DNA of 64,000 nucleotides from Bradyrhizobium sp. CSS354 (GCF_029051725.1 NZ_JAACFU010000025.1:1-64000); one strand, 5' to 3'; positions 49,755 through 58,910 are shown, counted from the stretch's first letter. Numbers and translations: made by a program. The notes: a model not told the origin generated them from the sequence alone.

Positions 49755-50699
49755 ATGCGTTTCAAGGGCCTCGATCTGAATCTCCTCGTCGCGTTCGACG
49801 CCCTGGTGACGCAAGGCAACCTCACCACGGCGGCAAGGAGCATCAACCTCAGTCAACCCGCCATGAGTGCCGCCGTCGCGCGGCTTCGCACCTACTTTCG
49901 AGATGAGCTATTCACGATGAGGGGCCGAAAACTGGTTCCAACGCCGCGGGCTGAAGCGCTCGCAGCCCCGATTCGCGAGGCGCTCGCTCACATTCAGCTC
50001 TCCATCATTTCTCCGGACCACTTCAATCCGTCCCAATCAAATCGGCGATTCAGGATCATCCTGTCCGACTTCATGACTGTCGTATTTTTCCGAAGGATCG
50101 TGGACCGCGTCGTGCGGGAGGCTCCTAGTATCCGCTTCGAATTGCTGCCACCTTCAGAGGAACCAGATGAGCTGCTCCGGCGCGGTGAAGTTGATTTTCT
50201 GATGTATCCGGAGATGTTCATGTCGAGTGCGCATCCAAAGGCGGCACTGTTCGGGGACACTTTCGTTTGCGTGGGCTGCCCCATGAACAAGCAGCTGGCA
50301 TCGCGACTTACGTTCGAGAACTACATGTCAATCGGGCACGTGGAAGCTCAATTTGGACGTTTCTTGAGGCCCTCCTTCCGCGAATGGCTCTTGCTCGAAC
50401 ATGGTTTCAAAATACGCACCGAGGTCGCGGTGCAAGGCTTTGGTATGATTCCGCCTATGTTATTGGGCACCAACCGTATCGCGAGCATGCCCTCAAGACT
50501 CGTCAGCCATTTCGCAAAGACGATGCCCCTGCGGGTTGTCGAACCTCCGTTGCGACTTCTGACATTCACCGAGGCCGTCCAATGGCCCGCCATTCATAAT
50601 ACTGATCCCGCAAGCATTTGGATGCGCAACATATTCTTCCAAGAGGCATCCACAATGGTCTCTCCGCCCGAGACCAGCCAATTTCACAGCCCGTTGTAG
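49755..50699 (+). CDS. nodD: NodD, LysR-type regulator of nod genes
   Basis: NodD binds the nod box and activates nod genes in response to plant flavonoids. The 314-aa LysR-type protein starts [48 protein letters not shown], the conserved winged HTH of NodD. The effector domain follows, with [26 protein letters not shown] and [24 protein letters not shown]. It is divergent from the nod operon across the nod box, the usual place of nodD1. The ATG at 49755 is chosen by homology. A degenerate second nodD copy lies downstream. Confidence 0.96.
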   Translation: MRFKGLDLNLLVAFDALVTQGNLTTAARSINLSQPAMSAAVARLRTYFRDELFTMRGRKLVPTPRAEALAAPIREALAHIQLSIISPDHFNPSQSNRRFRIILSDFMTVVFFRRIVDRVVREAPSIRFELLPPSEEPDELLRRGEVDFLMYPEMFMSSAHPKAALFGDTFVCVGCPMNKQLASRLTFENYMSIGHVEAQFGRFLRPSFREWLLLEHGFKIRTEVAVQGFGMIPPMLLGTNRIASMPSRLVSHFAKTMPLRVVEPPLRLLTFTEAVQWPAIHNTDPASIWMRNIFFQEASTMVSPPETSQFHSPL

Positions 50700-51189
50700 G
50701 ATTGTTCGGGGCGGTTGCGGCCTGCTCTCGGTTAACCAGATCTACGCCAGGCGAAGGCTTCGGTCCTCTGACTGACGTTGGGCAAGGTCGACATTGGCGC
50801 GCTTGGACGCGGTTTGATCGGGGCGTTGGCGCGATTGATCTCGCGTTGCCGTGACGATCTTGCGCATCATACAGCTCGCTCGGCGGCGCTCCGCAATGAT
50901 TTTCCGCTGATCCGGACCACCTGCATCGCACCGCTCCAAGTGAGCCGAGCTCAGAGCTAGCAAAATCATCCGGCGAGTCAGGTGAACAATATCCCGCCTC
51001 AGCACTAAACTTCCCTTGAATCGCACGCCGCGTCAGGTTGTAGACCAGCACCTGCGATCGAGCCGCAAGATGGACGCTGGTAGCGCCCCCCTGGTCCAGC
51101 TACGAGTCTTGATCATTCCGGCCGATATGTTCACCCAAGCCAAATCGGATGATGTATCCGGGCTCCTTCTTTCGGATCTCGCGACAGTG
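50700..51189. other. Intergenic region with a NolA-type box
   Basis: No gene is recognised. The NolA-type element at 51015-51043 lies about 160 bp upstream of the nodD2 remnant, so it may once have driven that gene. Confidence 0.45.
51015..51043 (+). promoter_or_regulatory. NolA-type box, copy 4
   Basis: It matches the 29-bp pattern at all invariant positions. The -35 is TTGAAT, followed by a 19-bp spacer and TAGACC. It is the nearest such site to the nodD2 remnant on the same strand. Confidence 0.6.
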
Positions 51190-51690
51190 GTGTTCCCTTG
51201 AACGTGTCGCGGCGTGACGCGCGCGGTGCCGCCGCCGTCGATCTCGAGTTGCTGCCCCTCACCGCTGAGCCCGATGGGCTCCTTCGGGGCGGTAACATGA
51301 TTTGCCTATCTTCCCCGAAGCATCTATGTTCAGCGCGCCGCACTCAAAGCGATACCGCTCGAGGATGCTACTGAGCGAGTAAGCTGCCGGACGAGCAAGC
51401 CAATATCGCGAGAGGTCGAGCCTATGTTCGAGAGGATACTCGCGGCGAATCCCCAGACACTGCCCTCAGATTCGAGGGATCGCTTTGGCTTGAGCATGGT
51501 CTTAAGATGCGCATCAAGATTCTCCGCCAAGCTATAGCATCATCCTCCTTTGCTATTGCGGACCCCGTATGACGCGGCTACCAGGACGGCTCGCCAAGCT
51601 TTGTGCAAAGACTATGCCGCTGCGGATCCTTGCACTTCTAGTGCATTGAATCTGGCGAGGCCGTCCGATGTACTGCGCTGCGCGACACTG
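51190..51690 (+). pseudogene. nodD2: nodD2-like remnant
   Basis: Scattered but collinear NodD blocks remain. VDLELLPLTAEPDGLLRGG near 51235-51290 corresponds to the [17 protein letters not shown] of the intact gene. LEHGLKMRIKIL near 51490-51525 corresponds to [26 protein letters not shown] near 51590-51630 corresponds to [15 protein letters not shown]. Frames differ between blocks, stops intervene and the DNA-binding N-terminus is missing. Borders are approximate. It occupies the place of nodD2 in other Bradyrhizobium islands. Confidence 0.8.
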
Positions 51691-52515
51691 ATCCGGCACA
51701 GGTCTGGAAATGCGAGTTATTGCTGTGCACGTCGGCGTTTGCCCGGGCATGACCGCGTGGTGGGGGGCCCCGTCGACTGTTCTGAGCGCCTCCACGTTGA
51801 GCGGATGCCGGAGCGCTCCTTCGAAAGTCGGTCCTCAATCGCGAGCAGCGCTTCGCCCACCGCGCCAAATGCGCTTGCATTGAGATGCATGCCGTGGGTG
51901 CTTTTTGAAGCCCGCCTTCTCATTCTCCCGAACGCTTTGCGGCCGCGGACTTGCGCCATTGAAGAGCCGCCATCATCTTGTGGCATTCCAAAGACCGACG
52001 TTGCGATGCGCTGCAATGGCGTCGCGCCGACAATGCCATCTCAACAGGACGGGCAGAGTGCTGAAAACGCTGCTAGGCGCCGAGCCGGCGGCCGCGCCAC
52101 GACCTGGGGTCGAATTAATCTGCAATGATTGACCAATGAACGCCCGACTCGACGATAGACATCACAGCAAGGATGGCGATCGAAAGAGGCCCATCTGATC
52201 AGATTCAGTTTTCTGGCTCCGCCGTTTCGTGCAGCAGTATCTTAAGATCAAGCAGCTGCATTCACCTGCTTTCGCTTCGGGTGCTGATCAGACAGAAGAT
52301 GGCTGCCGCAGCGGCAGCATCCAGGAGACATGGCACCGTTTCAGCTAGCGCAGTCTTGGACAACGGGAAGCAGACGCCGTGTTGCACAACGGCATCACGC
52401 GATCCTCCTGACACATTCTTTCGCGAACGTCGCCGCTCCGTCTCGTTTTTGCCCCACCACGGCCAAACGGCTTCGCCACGTGCGGCGCGAGTGCGACAAT
52501 GAAAGGAGCCTACTC
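51691..52515. other. Gene-free stretch
   Basis: Overlapping frames up to 190 codons occur on both strands, but their composition is unlike neighbouring genes and no domain is visible. I see no supported feature. Confidence 0.4.
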
Positions 52516-52719
52516 TTGGACGAGTTGAGTGAAGTCTACGATCCGGAGGATCTCGCAATGTTGGGACACCTTTTTGATCAAGCAATCACATGTTTACCGA
52601 AATGCATGCGAACCAGCGAGAATCGTGCGGCGATCGCGAGACTTGTTCTGCAACGCGCAGCGAGGGATGAATTGGGGCCGCTGGCGAACTTAATGCTTGC
52701 ACTTGTCTCGGCCGCTTGA
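52516..52719 (+). CDS. Small conserved hypothetical protein of 67 aa
   Basis: The sequence DELSEVYDPEDLAMLGHLFDQAITCLP followed by MRTSENRAAIARLVLQRAARDELGPL follows a pattern I know from small helical Bradyrhizobium proteins (YDPEDL...LFDxA...MRTxxNRxxIAxxI). The TTG at 52516 has AAAGGAG 7 bases upstream. The frame is open further upstream, but that part is low-complexity and unsupported. Function is unknown. It lies directly before the nolA promoter. Confidence 0.6.
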   Translation: MDELSEVYDPEDLAMLGHLFDQAITCLPKCMRTSENRAAIARLVLQRAARDELGPLANLMLALVSAA

Positions 52720-52790
52720 TCAACAGCGCGCTCTCAGTCCTTCTGCGGTTTGCAGCAAGAGACGCATCATCTAGATCATTGAAATAACAC

Positions 52791-52819
52791 CTTGATTCTC
52801 ACGTGGCGTCAGGTTGTAG
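52791..52819 (+). promoter_or_regulatory. NolA-type box, copy 5, at the nolA promoter
   Basis: It matches the 29-bp element, with -35 TTGATT, a 19-bp spacer and -10 TAGGCT. It ends 18 bp before the nolA ATG, so transcription would start almost at the gene. The position suggests autoregulation by the MerR-type NolA protein, and it is the main argument that the other copies are NolA sites. Confidence 0.7.
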
Positions 52820-52837
52820 GCTTGAAAATTGAGGACC

Positions 52838-53557
52838 ATGACAAACGCCACACCACGACGGCGCCGATGGCGCATTGGAGAACTTGCAGAGGCGACCGGT
52901 GTAACGGTACGCACTCTGCATCACTACGAACATACCGGGCTGTTGACCGTCTCGGAGCGTACCGATGGCGGTCACCGCATGTACGATCGTGAAAGCCTAC
53001 AACGCGTCTCTCAGATTCGCGCGCTGCGTGATCTCGGCTTCTCACTTCCTGAGATCCGCAAAGCAATCGAGGGCCGGACGTCTCTCACGGACCTATTGCG
53101 CAACCATCTGGAACGGGTTGAACTTCAAATCGCGCGGGCGACATTATTAATGGACCGATTACGCAATATGACGACGCAAGGTGAGACACAAGTCAGTGTC
53201 GACCAACTGCCGGCCACGTTAGACGCAATGTCGCGGATTGAGACGCCTACCCCCTCGGCGATCTGCACATGTGCCGCTAACGCTAACCGCGAAGACCGGT
53301 GGCGGAAGATTCGCGACGAGCTACGAAGCTGCATGGATCAGGGCGAGCCTCCATGCAGTGGACGAGCAAAAGCGGTCGCGCGTCAGGCCCGATCGCTGCT
53401 GACTGAGATCGCAGGAGTTGATTCGACTGTCTCAATGATACTCAAGGTGCTGACGCGATTGACAGAACCACACAATCTCGCCGGCTGGGATGCGAGCCTC
53501 ATGCGATACCTCGATCTCGCCCTCGCCGGGCTGGAGGACCAGCTCGGAAAGAGTTGA
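52838..53557 (+). CDS. nolA: NolA, MerR-type nodulation regulator
   Basis: NolA controls genotype-specific nodulation in Bradyrhizobium. The 239-aa protein has an N-terminal MerR-type HTH (WRIGELAEATGVTVRTLHHYEHTGLL at about 11-36, then GGHRMYDRESLQRVSQIRALRDLGFSLPEIRKAIEG) and a helical dimerisation segment. A C-terminal domain follows with cysteines in ICTCAANANREDRW and PPCSG. The ATG at 52838 is preferred over an in-frame TTG nine bases upstream. Several internal in-frame ATGs exist. In B. japonicum nolA is known to give three proteins from alternative starts. A MerR-like promoter element directly precedes the gene. Confidence 0.93.
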   Translation: MTNATPRRRRWRIGELAEATGVTVRTLHHYEHTGLLTVSERTDGGHRMYDRESLQRVSQIRALRDLGFSLPEIRKAIEGRTSLTDLLRNHLERVELQIARATLLMDRLRNMTTQGETQVSVDQLPATLDAMSRIETPTPSAICTCAANANREDRWRKIRDELRSCMDQGEPPCSGRAKAVARQARSLLTEIAGVDSTVSMILKVLTRLTEPHNLAGWDASLMRYLDLALAGLEDQLGKS

Positions 53558-53746
53558 CGCCCGGTTGCGCACGCTATCGGTTACCGGAATGTCCTTAAAC
53601 CCAATGGGTTGATAGTGATCATTCAAGTCTGACTGACGATCGTTAGCCGGTCGCATTTCGCCTCCGAAGCTGCGTTGTCCGGGTCTCTTTGGATCTGTGG
53701 CTCAGTGGTTCTTGGCAAGAAAACTCAACGAACACGTTTCGAAGTA

Positions 53747-53775
53747 CTTGATTCGTACGTAACGTCAAATTGTAC
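53747..53775 (+). promoter_or_regulatory. NolA-type box, copy 6
   Basis: It matches all invariant positions, with -35 TTGATT, a 19-bp spacer and -10 TACCAT. It lies just upstream of a truncated substrate-binding protein gene on the same strand, whose original promoter and signal sequence are missing. Confidence 0.6.
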
Positions 53776-53800
53776 CATCTAACGCATCGTCGCAGCGGCG

Positions 53801-54388
53801 GTGCGGACAGAGCGTCGGCTAGACAGAGGGAGACACCAATGCTCGGCATCGCTTTCGGAAATTTCCGGTGAGAGGCCTCGGCGAGAACACGTCAGTGGAA
53901 ATCCAGATCGTCTATACGCAGGCTATTACAGCGAGATCGGCCTAATCATGCGTCAAACTGGGGAGGCGGGCGCACGGATCGTCAGCGATCCGCTGATCAC
54001 AAGCGACTTTTTGGCAATTGCGGCCGACGCCGCAAACGGCACGCTCTTCACCTTTATGCCGGACCCGACGAAGAATGCTGCAGAGCCAGCCGCCGTCGCC
54101 AGGCTCATGACTTCGAGCCTATCTGCCGCGGGTTACACGCTCCACGCTTATGCCGCGGTGCAAGCATGGGCAGAGTCCGTCAAACAGGCCGGCACCTTCG
54201 ATCCCACCCCGACCGCTGCGGCCCTACGCTCTGGCTCAATCAAAACGACCATTAGCACGGTTCGATTGGACTCCAAGGGAGACAATGCCGCTCCTGGCTT
54301 CATCGTTTACCGCTGGCGCGACCATAGCGTCGAGGCGGTCGAGCAGAACGGATCGCCCGTCCCAGCACCGCACGGAGCGTTCAAATGA
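53801..54388 (+). pseudogene. Truncated branched-chain amino acid ABC transporter substrate-binding protein
   Basis: From about residue 40 the frame reads LYAGYYSEIGLIMRQTGEAGARIVSDPLITSDFLAIAADAANGTLFTFMPDP. It later reads AAVARLMTSSLSAAGYTLHAYAAVQAWAESVKQAGTFDPTPTAAALRSG. Together these are the C-terminal lobe of a Peripla_BP_6 (LivK-type) protein. The signal peptide and most of the N-terminal lobe are absent. The upstream part of the frame is unrelated, and a 10-codon ORF with a good ribosome binding site starts at 53839. The 3' end is coupled (ATGA) to a small membrane protein gene. It is probably a remnant, though a shortened product from ATG 53949 could still be made. Confidence 0.75.
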
Positions 54389-54549
54389 TGAACCATCCTC
54401 GATCTAGCGATTACGCGCTGCTCTCGTGCCTCGGAGTTGCTGCAGTCGCAGCATTTCTCGCCCTCGCGGCAGTGCTATCACAGGTGTCGTGCGCGCCCGA
54501 ACTGCAGCCCGAAGAGCACGTCCCCATTCGCCTGGTGCCACTGCAGTGA
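54385..54549 (+). CDS. Small single-span membrane protein of 54 aa
   Basis: The ATG overlaps the stop of the substrate-binding protein frame (ATGA), a typical sign of translational coupling. The sequence MMNHPRSSDYALLSCLGV leads into one hydrophobic helix (about residues 12-32, rich in Ala and Leu). A short polar tail CAPELQPEEHVPIRLVPLQ follows, predicted to lie outside the cytoplasm. The cysteine after the helix vaguely resembles a lipobox but does not fit it well. Function is unknown; it may have served the lost ABC transporter. Confidence 0.5.
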   Translation: MMNHPRSSDYALLSCLGVAAVAAFLALAAVLSQVSCAPELQPEEHVPIRLVPLQ

Positions 54550-55013
54550 CCACCACTTCCAGACTCGTAAGGCAGACGAACATTGGCACCTTCTTCCAGC
54601 TAGTCAAACTGATGCGCGTCTCACTCTCGGGAGTGAGCTGTCCGCGCCTCTTCAGAAGGAACGCACGCACCATGTGGCAAGATGTCAGCCGCGCGCAGTC
54701 TGTCAGCCGATCGCGCGAGTTCAAGGCAAGCATTAGCAGGGTTGTTCGGCCGAGTGGACGTGGCGTTCCACCCGCTCGGACAGGTATTCGCTGGGATAAC
54801 GCCGTGCGGCGCCTGATCCGTGCCGATATCGCTACCGGCCTTTGAGCCGGGCTCTGATCCGGTGCGGCGCTTAGATCTAGCCGACCCATCGCCCCAAACA
54901 CTCGCATTCAGTCGTGCCTTGCGCATGCCGGCCCCGAACATACGGCGCGTATCGACTAAGCTCAATGAGCGCCCTCAACCGCTCTCGTCGACACACCAAA
55001 GGAGAATACCAAG
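54550..55013. other. Gene-free stretch upstream of the HisC-like gene
   Basis: Frames of 100-167 codons on both strands overlap each other and lack domains and start signals. The promoter for the aminotransferase gene is presumably at the right end, where only a GGAG ribosome binding site is clear. Confidence 0.4.
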
Positions 55014-56111
55014 TTGGATGGGAAATTGCGAACTCTGCTTTCCTCGCTCACGCCGGTCGCCCGCGAGCTGGGCGCTCTGCCGTCCGGCCGGCCTACCCCG
55101 GACGACGGTTGCGTGAAACTGAACACAAATGAGAACCCATTTCCTTTGCCAGGCATCGTGATGCGAAGCGCAATTGCGGCTCTTGAGCTGCAATACCTTT
55201 ATCCAGAAGACGACAATATCAGCTTGAGAGAAGCGGCCGCAGCTGCCTACGGCATCGCGACCGATCGCGTGATGGCTGGCAATGGATCGTCTGAACTCCT
55301 CAGTCTAATCTACAGAGCCTTTCTTGCCCCCGGCGACGGCATCGCAATGATGTCGCCTGGCTTCTCGTTCAATCGCAAGCTTGCCATGTTGCAAGGGGCG
55401 CGCTTCATTGAAATTCCCTGGTCTGAACCTGACTGCTTGCCGATGGATGAGCTGCTTTTCGGTCCCACTAAAGATGCCAAGTTCATTCTGCTGGCCAACC
55501 CAAACAATCCGACCGGAACCTTTGTTCCGGTCGCTGATATTGAACGCCTCGTTATACGATCTGACCGATTGATCGTATTGGACGAAGCCTATGTCGATTT
55601 CGCACCTGAGGATGGCCTACGCCTTGTTGAGCGCCATTCGAATCTTCTGGTCCTGCGCACGTTTTCCAAGAGTTATTCCGCCGCTGGCATTCGCGTCGGC
55701 TTCGGTTTCGGCCATCCCGAGCTAATTGGACGGCTTCGTAACATCCAGAATGTTTTTAACATGAATGTGGTCGCTCATGCGGTGGGCATGAGCGTCCTTG
55801 CGCATCGCGACGCCTACGAGGAGAACCATCGCCACGTCAGGCTTGAGCGGCAGCGCGTAGCGGCCGCCCTTTCAGAATTTGGGTTCTCTGTAACGCCTTC
55901 CCACGCGAATTTCCTCCTCGCCCGTGTGCCCTTAGGCCAGAGTGGCAGATGGTGGCAGGCGGCGTTGGAAGACCACAAACTCCTTGTTGCCTTCTTTCCG
56001 GATGCCGGCTTGGAGGAGTGCATTCGGGTTAGTATCGGTACAACGCGTCAGATGGATGCTTTTCTTACAGCTGTCGGCAGCATTCTTGAAACGGTGGGAT
56101 GCCGTGGCTAG
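55014..56111 (+). CDS. HisC-like PLP-dependent aminotransferase
   Basis: This 365-aa class I/II aminotransferase is of the histidinol-phosphate aminotransferase family. It shows KLNTNENPFPLP near the N-terminus, AGNGSSELLSLIYRAFLAPGDG, ANPNNPTGTFV, the DEAYVDF motif, and the PLP lysine in RTFSKSYSAAGIRVGF. Without a his operon it may be a paralogue acting on an aromatic or other amino acid. The start is TTG (55014) with GGAG 10 bases upstream. A luciferase-like monooxygenase follows in the same direction after 205 bp, suggesting a joint biosynthetic role. Confidence 0.85.
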   Translation: MDGKLRTLLSSLTPVARELGALPSGRPTPDDGCVKLNTNENPFPLPGIVMRSAIAALELQYLYPEDDNISLREAAAAAYGIATDRVMAGNGSSELLSLIYRAFLAPGDGIAMMSPGFSFNRKLAMLQGARFIEIPWSEPDCLPMDELLFGPTKDAKFILLANPNNPTGTFVPVADIERLVIRSDRLIVLDEAYVDFAPEDGLRLVERHSNLLVLRTFSKSYSAAGIRVGFGFGHPELIGRLRNIQNVFNMNVVAHAVGMSVLAHRDAYEENHRHVRLERQRVAAALSEFGFSVTPSHANFLLARVPLGQSGRWWQAALEDHKLLVAFFPDAGLEECIRVSIGTTRQMDAFLTAVGSILETVGCRG

Positions 56112-56316
56112 TGGCCCCTTCCACTGATGTCACGGATCCCCGTTCGTGATCGATCCGGACGAACACTCGATGCGGCTTCGCGACGCAGCCATCCAGTCAG
56201 CGCATGACGCGCCGTTGAGAACGGCTTCGCAGCCTATGCAGCGCATTGCCAGCGCGCGCCTCTTGCACCCACGCAACCCGGCGGACTTCGGTTCCCTCTA
56301 TGTAGGAGATAACTGA

Positions 56317-57345
56317 GTGAGAAACGTTCTTCCCACAAACCTGACCTGCGGCATCTTTGATCATCTTGACGAGGACGGCCGCGATATCGCCCGGCAATAT
56401 GCGGACCGCCTCGCGCTGGCGGAGGCCTACGACCGGCTCGGTTTCTATGCGTATCATCTGGCGGAGCATCACTGCTCTCCTCATGGAAGGGGCCCTTCGC
56501 CGAACTTGTTTCTGTCGAGCGTCATACAACGCACACGGCGACTTCGCGTTGGCCCACTGGTCATGCTGCTCAACCTCTATCACCCACTGCGTGCATTCGA
56601 GGAGATCTGCATGTTGGATCACCTGAGCAGCGGCAGGGTTGAGGTCGGCCTTGGCCGCGGCTCCCTGCCGATCGAACTGAGCTATTTTGGCGTTGGAGCC
56701 GACGTTGCCTCAAGCCGTTACGAGGAAGCATCCCAAATCTTCGTTAGCGCGATGAATGGCGGCCCGCTCTCATACCAAGGGCAACATTTTGCGCTAAGCG
56801 ACGTTCCTTTGACGCTTTCACCTCACCAGCGTCCTTGTCCCCCAACTTGGATTGCTACAAATCGGCCAGAGTCCGCTATTTGGGCGGCGGCAAATGGCGC
56901 AAATCTGGCGTGCATGGGGCCTTCTTCTGCCGTTCGCAAGGTCACCGATCGCTATCACGCTCATAGAAGCGCGGAGCGTGACGCCAGCGGTTCAGCACCG
57001 TTCCTCGCATTGCTCCGCATGGTCGTAATCGCAAGCTCTGAAGCGGCGGCCCGTTCCCTCGCCGCGCCAGCCTACGAAACATGGCTGAAAAGCTTTAAGT
57101 TCCTGTACGAGCTCAATGACATCCCGCCTCCATCCAACCTGCCCCTGACCTTGGATGCCGCAATCCACAGTGAACTGTGCGTTGTCGGAACGGGCGCTTC
57201 GGTGCGCCAAACTCTTCTCGATCATGTCGAAGAGGCAGGGGCCAACTATCTTCTTTGCCAGCTCGCCTTCGGATCTCTGACACTGGATGCCTGCCTCAAT
57301 ACGGCAACGGCGATTCACTCCGAGCTCATAGCGGCACAGCACTGA
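56317..57345 (+). CDS. Luciferase-like flavin-dependent monooxygenase
   Basis: This 342-aa protein belongs to the bacterial luciferase-like (LLM class) flavin-dependent oxidoreductases. It is recognised by AEAYDRLGFYAYHLAEHHCSPHG, LRVGPLVMLLNLYHPLRAFEEICMLDHLSSGRVEVGLGRGSLPIELSYFGV and PPTWIATNRPESAIWAAANGANL. Such enzymes use FMNH2 and O2; the substrate here is unknown. The GTG start at 56317 has a GGAG ribosome binding site. It lies between a HisC-like aminotransferase and two coupled small genes on the same strand. Confidence 0.88.
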   Translation: MRNVLPTNLTCGIFDHLDEDGRDIARQYADRLALAEAYDRLGFYAYHLAEHHCSPHGRGPSPNLFLSSVIQRTRRLRVGPLVMLLNLYHPLRAFEEICMLDHLSSGRVEVGLGRGSLPIELSYFGVGADVASSRYEEASQIFVSAMNGGPLSYQGQHFALSDVPLTLSPHQRPCPPTWIATNRPESAIWAAANGANLACMGPSSAVRKVTDRYHAHRSAERDASGSAPFLALLRMVVIASSEAAARSLAAPAYETWLKSFKFLYELNDIPPPSNLPLTLDAAIHSELCVVGTGASVRQTLLDHVEEAGANYLLCQLAFGSLTLDACLNTATAIHSELIAAQH

Positions 57346-57523
57346 CGGTGAGCCCAACAGCAATTCCAGTAACTTCGCTCTTGACTAGGCAACAAATGGC
57401 AACTCCCAGGCCAATGAGTACCGGAGCCGAATGCATTTATAAGGCCGCTCTTTCGGTCCAAACGGCTTCGACGCAGATTCGACCCTTTTTGGACTGCATC
57501 ACCAAACGGGAGGCGTAACGGCA

Positions 57524-57688
57524 ATGAACGCCCTGTCCTCCACATTGCGTGCGTTGACACTACCCGAGCAGTGGATCGCCTGGGCAGGCAAAGTCGGCTC
57601 ACGCTCCGTCCGCTTTGGCGCGCCGGTTCGTCGATCGCATTCTACACGAGCCGAGGTGCGGCTTATTGCTCGAGCGGACCTGTCGTGA
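57524..57688 (+). CDS. Small protein of 54 aa, coupled to an HTH protein gene
   Basis: The ATG has GGGAGG 9 bases upstream. The product begins MNALSSTLRALTLPEQWIAWAG and continues with a basic segment (VRFGAPVRRSHSTRAEVRL). Its stop overlaps the GTG of the next small gene (GTGA), which supports both as real and co-translated. I recognise no domain. The basic character would allow nucleic acid binding, but that is speculative. Confidence 0.45.
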   Translation: MNALSSTLRALTLPEQWIAWAGKVGSRSVRFGAPVRRSHSTRAEVRLIARADLS

Positions 57689-57960
57689 CGCGATTCCGGC
57701 AGCGCTTCGCTCAGACCGAAGCGATCGCGCGTAAGCTCGATGTCGTGCTGGCAGAGTTGGCTTCGCTGCGCATTCTGCTGGCCGAGCACGGCATTAGCAC
57801 CCCGCGACCTCTCGATGAGGACTACCTCACTGTTCAGCGGTTCGCGGCGATGAATCACATAAGCCCCGAAGCCGTGCTCTCTCGGATCCGCCGGGGCAAG
57901 TTGCGCGCAGAGAAACGCGGTGGCCGGTGGTGGGTGAAATGCACGGTTTGCACAGCATAG
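57685..57960 (+). CDS. Excisionase-like helix-turn-helix protein of 91 aa
   Basis: The start is a GTG overlapping the previous stop (GTGA). An N-terminal helix (FAQTEAIARKLDVVLAELASLRILLAEHG) looks like a coiled coil. The C-terminal half, DYLTVQRFAAMNHISPEAVLSRIRRGKLRAEKRGGRWWV, has the layout of an excisionase/MerR-like HTH: helix, turn, recognition helix, then a basic strand. It could regulate the adjacent genes or belong to a mobile element. It is the better supported of the two coupled ORFs. Confidence 0.55.
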   Translation: MTRFRQRFAQTEAIARKLDVVLAELASLRILLAEHGISTPRPLDEDYLTVQRFAAMNHISPEAVLSRIRRGKLRAEKRGGRWWVKCTVCTA

Positions 57961-58565
57961 CCGTGCAGGGACGGAGAATAGTAAGACAGGCAAGTGAATC
58001 AATCCAAGCTACGGACTCCGGCACAAGAAATGATATGTGCGTTTAAGTTAGCCTCTCTTCTGAGCTCGACCAGTCGATCAATGGAGAGTCAAGAGATCAG
58101 TTCAACGTGGCGCACGGCCAACACATCTCCGCCAGATCGGGAAGTGCGTGGGCAGGTACCGGATGACCACCGTTGCGTAGCTGGATTACTCAGTCAATCT
58201 CGCCTGGTTAGCAGAGCGATCCCAGTGAACAAGCGGAAACGGATGGACGCCTGATGGAGAAGTCAACCTCGCTGCCGCTGGCGGCATTGTGGCAAACAGA
58301 CCCCTCTCCATATCGGTCTTGAACGTGAACCACCGCACACGACCTGGTTACGGCCTGGAGCACGGGAAAGATAATGCCTCGCTCGCAAATCGCACGGTTT
58401 GGGAGCTCCCCTAGCAACCTAACTCTCATCCCCTGGGGCCTAGCAGAGAAATTGTATCCCAGTCACTCGCCAGTTTCCGGGGCGCCTCGCGCGCCGGTGT
58501 CAGACGAGAACGGATCTGATTTCGCTGGAACGGTCGTCACAATCTGGCTGGAGAAGGAGATGGCA
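57961..58565. other. Gene-free stretch
   Basis: Only short frames without domains are seen. The GAGAAGGAG at the right border is the ribosome binding site of the next small gene. Confidence 0.4.
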
Positions 58566-58910
58566 ATGATGTCACAAAGACTGATGTCGGTCCTCAGCTC
58601 TATGGTAGCAGTCGAACGTATGTTTTGGAAACTTCGAGAATTGATCGATGGAGACAGCTCGATCCCACCTGACGTTCGAGAGACGCTTCACGCAATGTTA
58701 GATGCAAAGCTTCTTTCCGCAAAAGATAAGATTATGAGCGACGCGCGCGCTGCGATCGACGCGACTCCTGACTTGCCGCAGGCGGTCCGCGACCGAGCAT
58801 TCAGGTCGCTCGACTTTGCAACGAAAATGTTCATGACCAGCGAACCGCGCCGCACAGAGGATACTCTTAGCCGAGTCAGCATCTGCAGCGCCAATCCCAG
58901 GATGCATTGA
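58566..58910 (+). CDS. Hypothetical helical protein of 114 aa
   Basis: From the ATG at 58566, with GAGAAGGAG 7 bases upstream, the product reads MMSQRLMSVLSSMVAVERMFWKLRELIDGDSSIPPDVRETLHAMLDAKLLSAKDKIMSDARAAID. It appears mostly amphipathic helix, and the frame shows a coherent codon pattern. Two further ATGs nearby (58560, 58569) leave the exact start open. I do not recognise a family. No operon partner is evident. Confidence 0.5.
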   Translation: MMSQRLMSVLSSMVAVERMFWKLRELIDGDSSIPPDVRETLHAMLDAKLLSAKDKIMSDARAAIDATPDLPQAVRDRAFRSLDFATKMFMTSEPRRTEDTLSRVSICSANPRMH

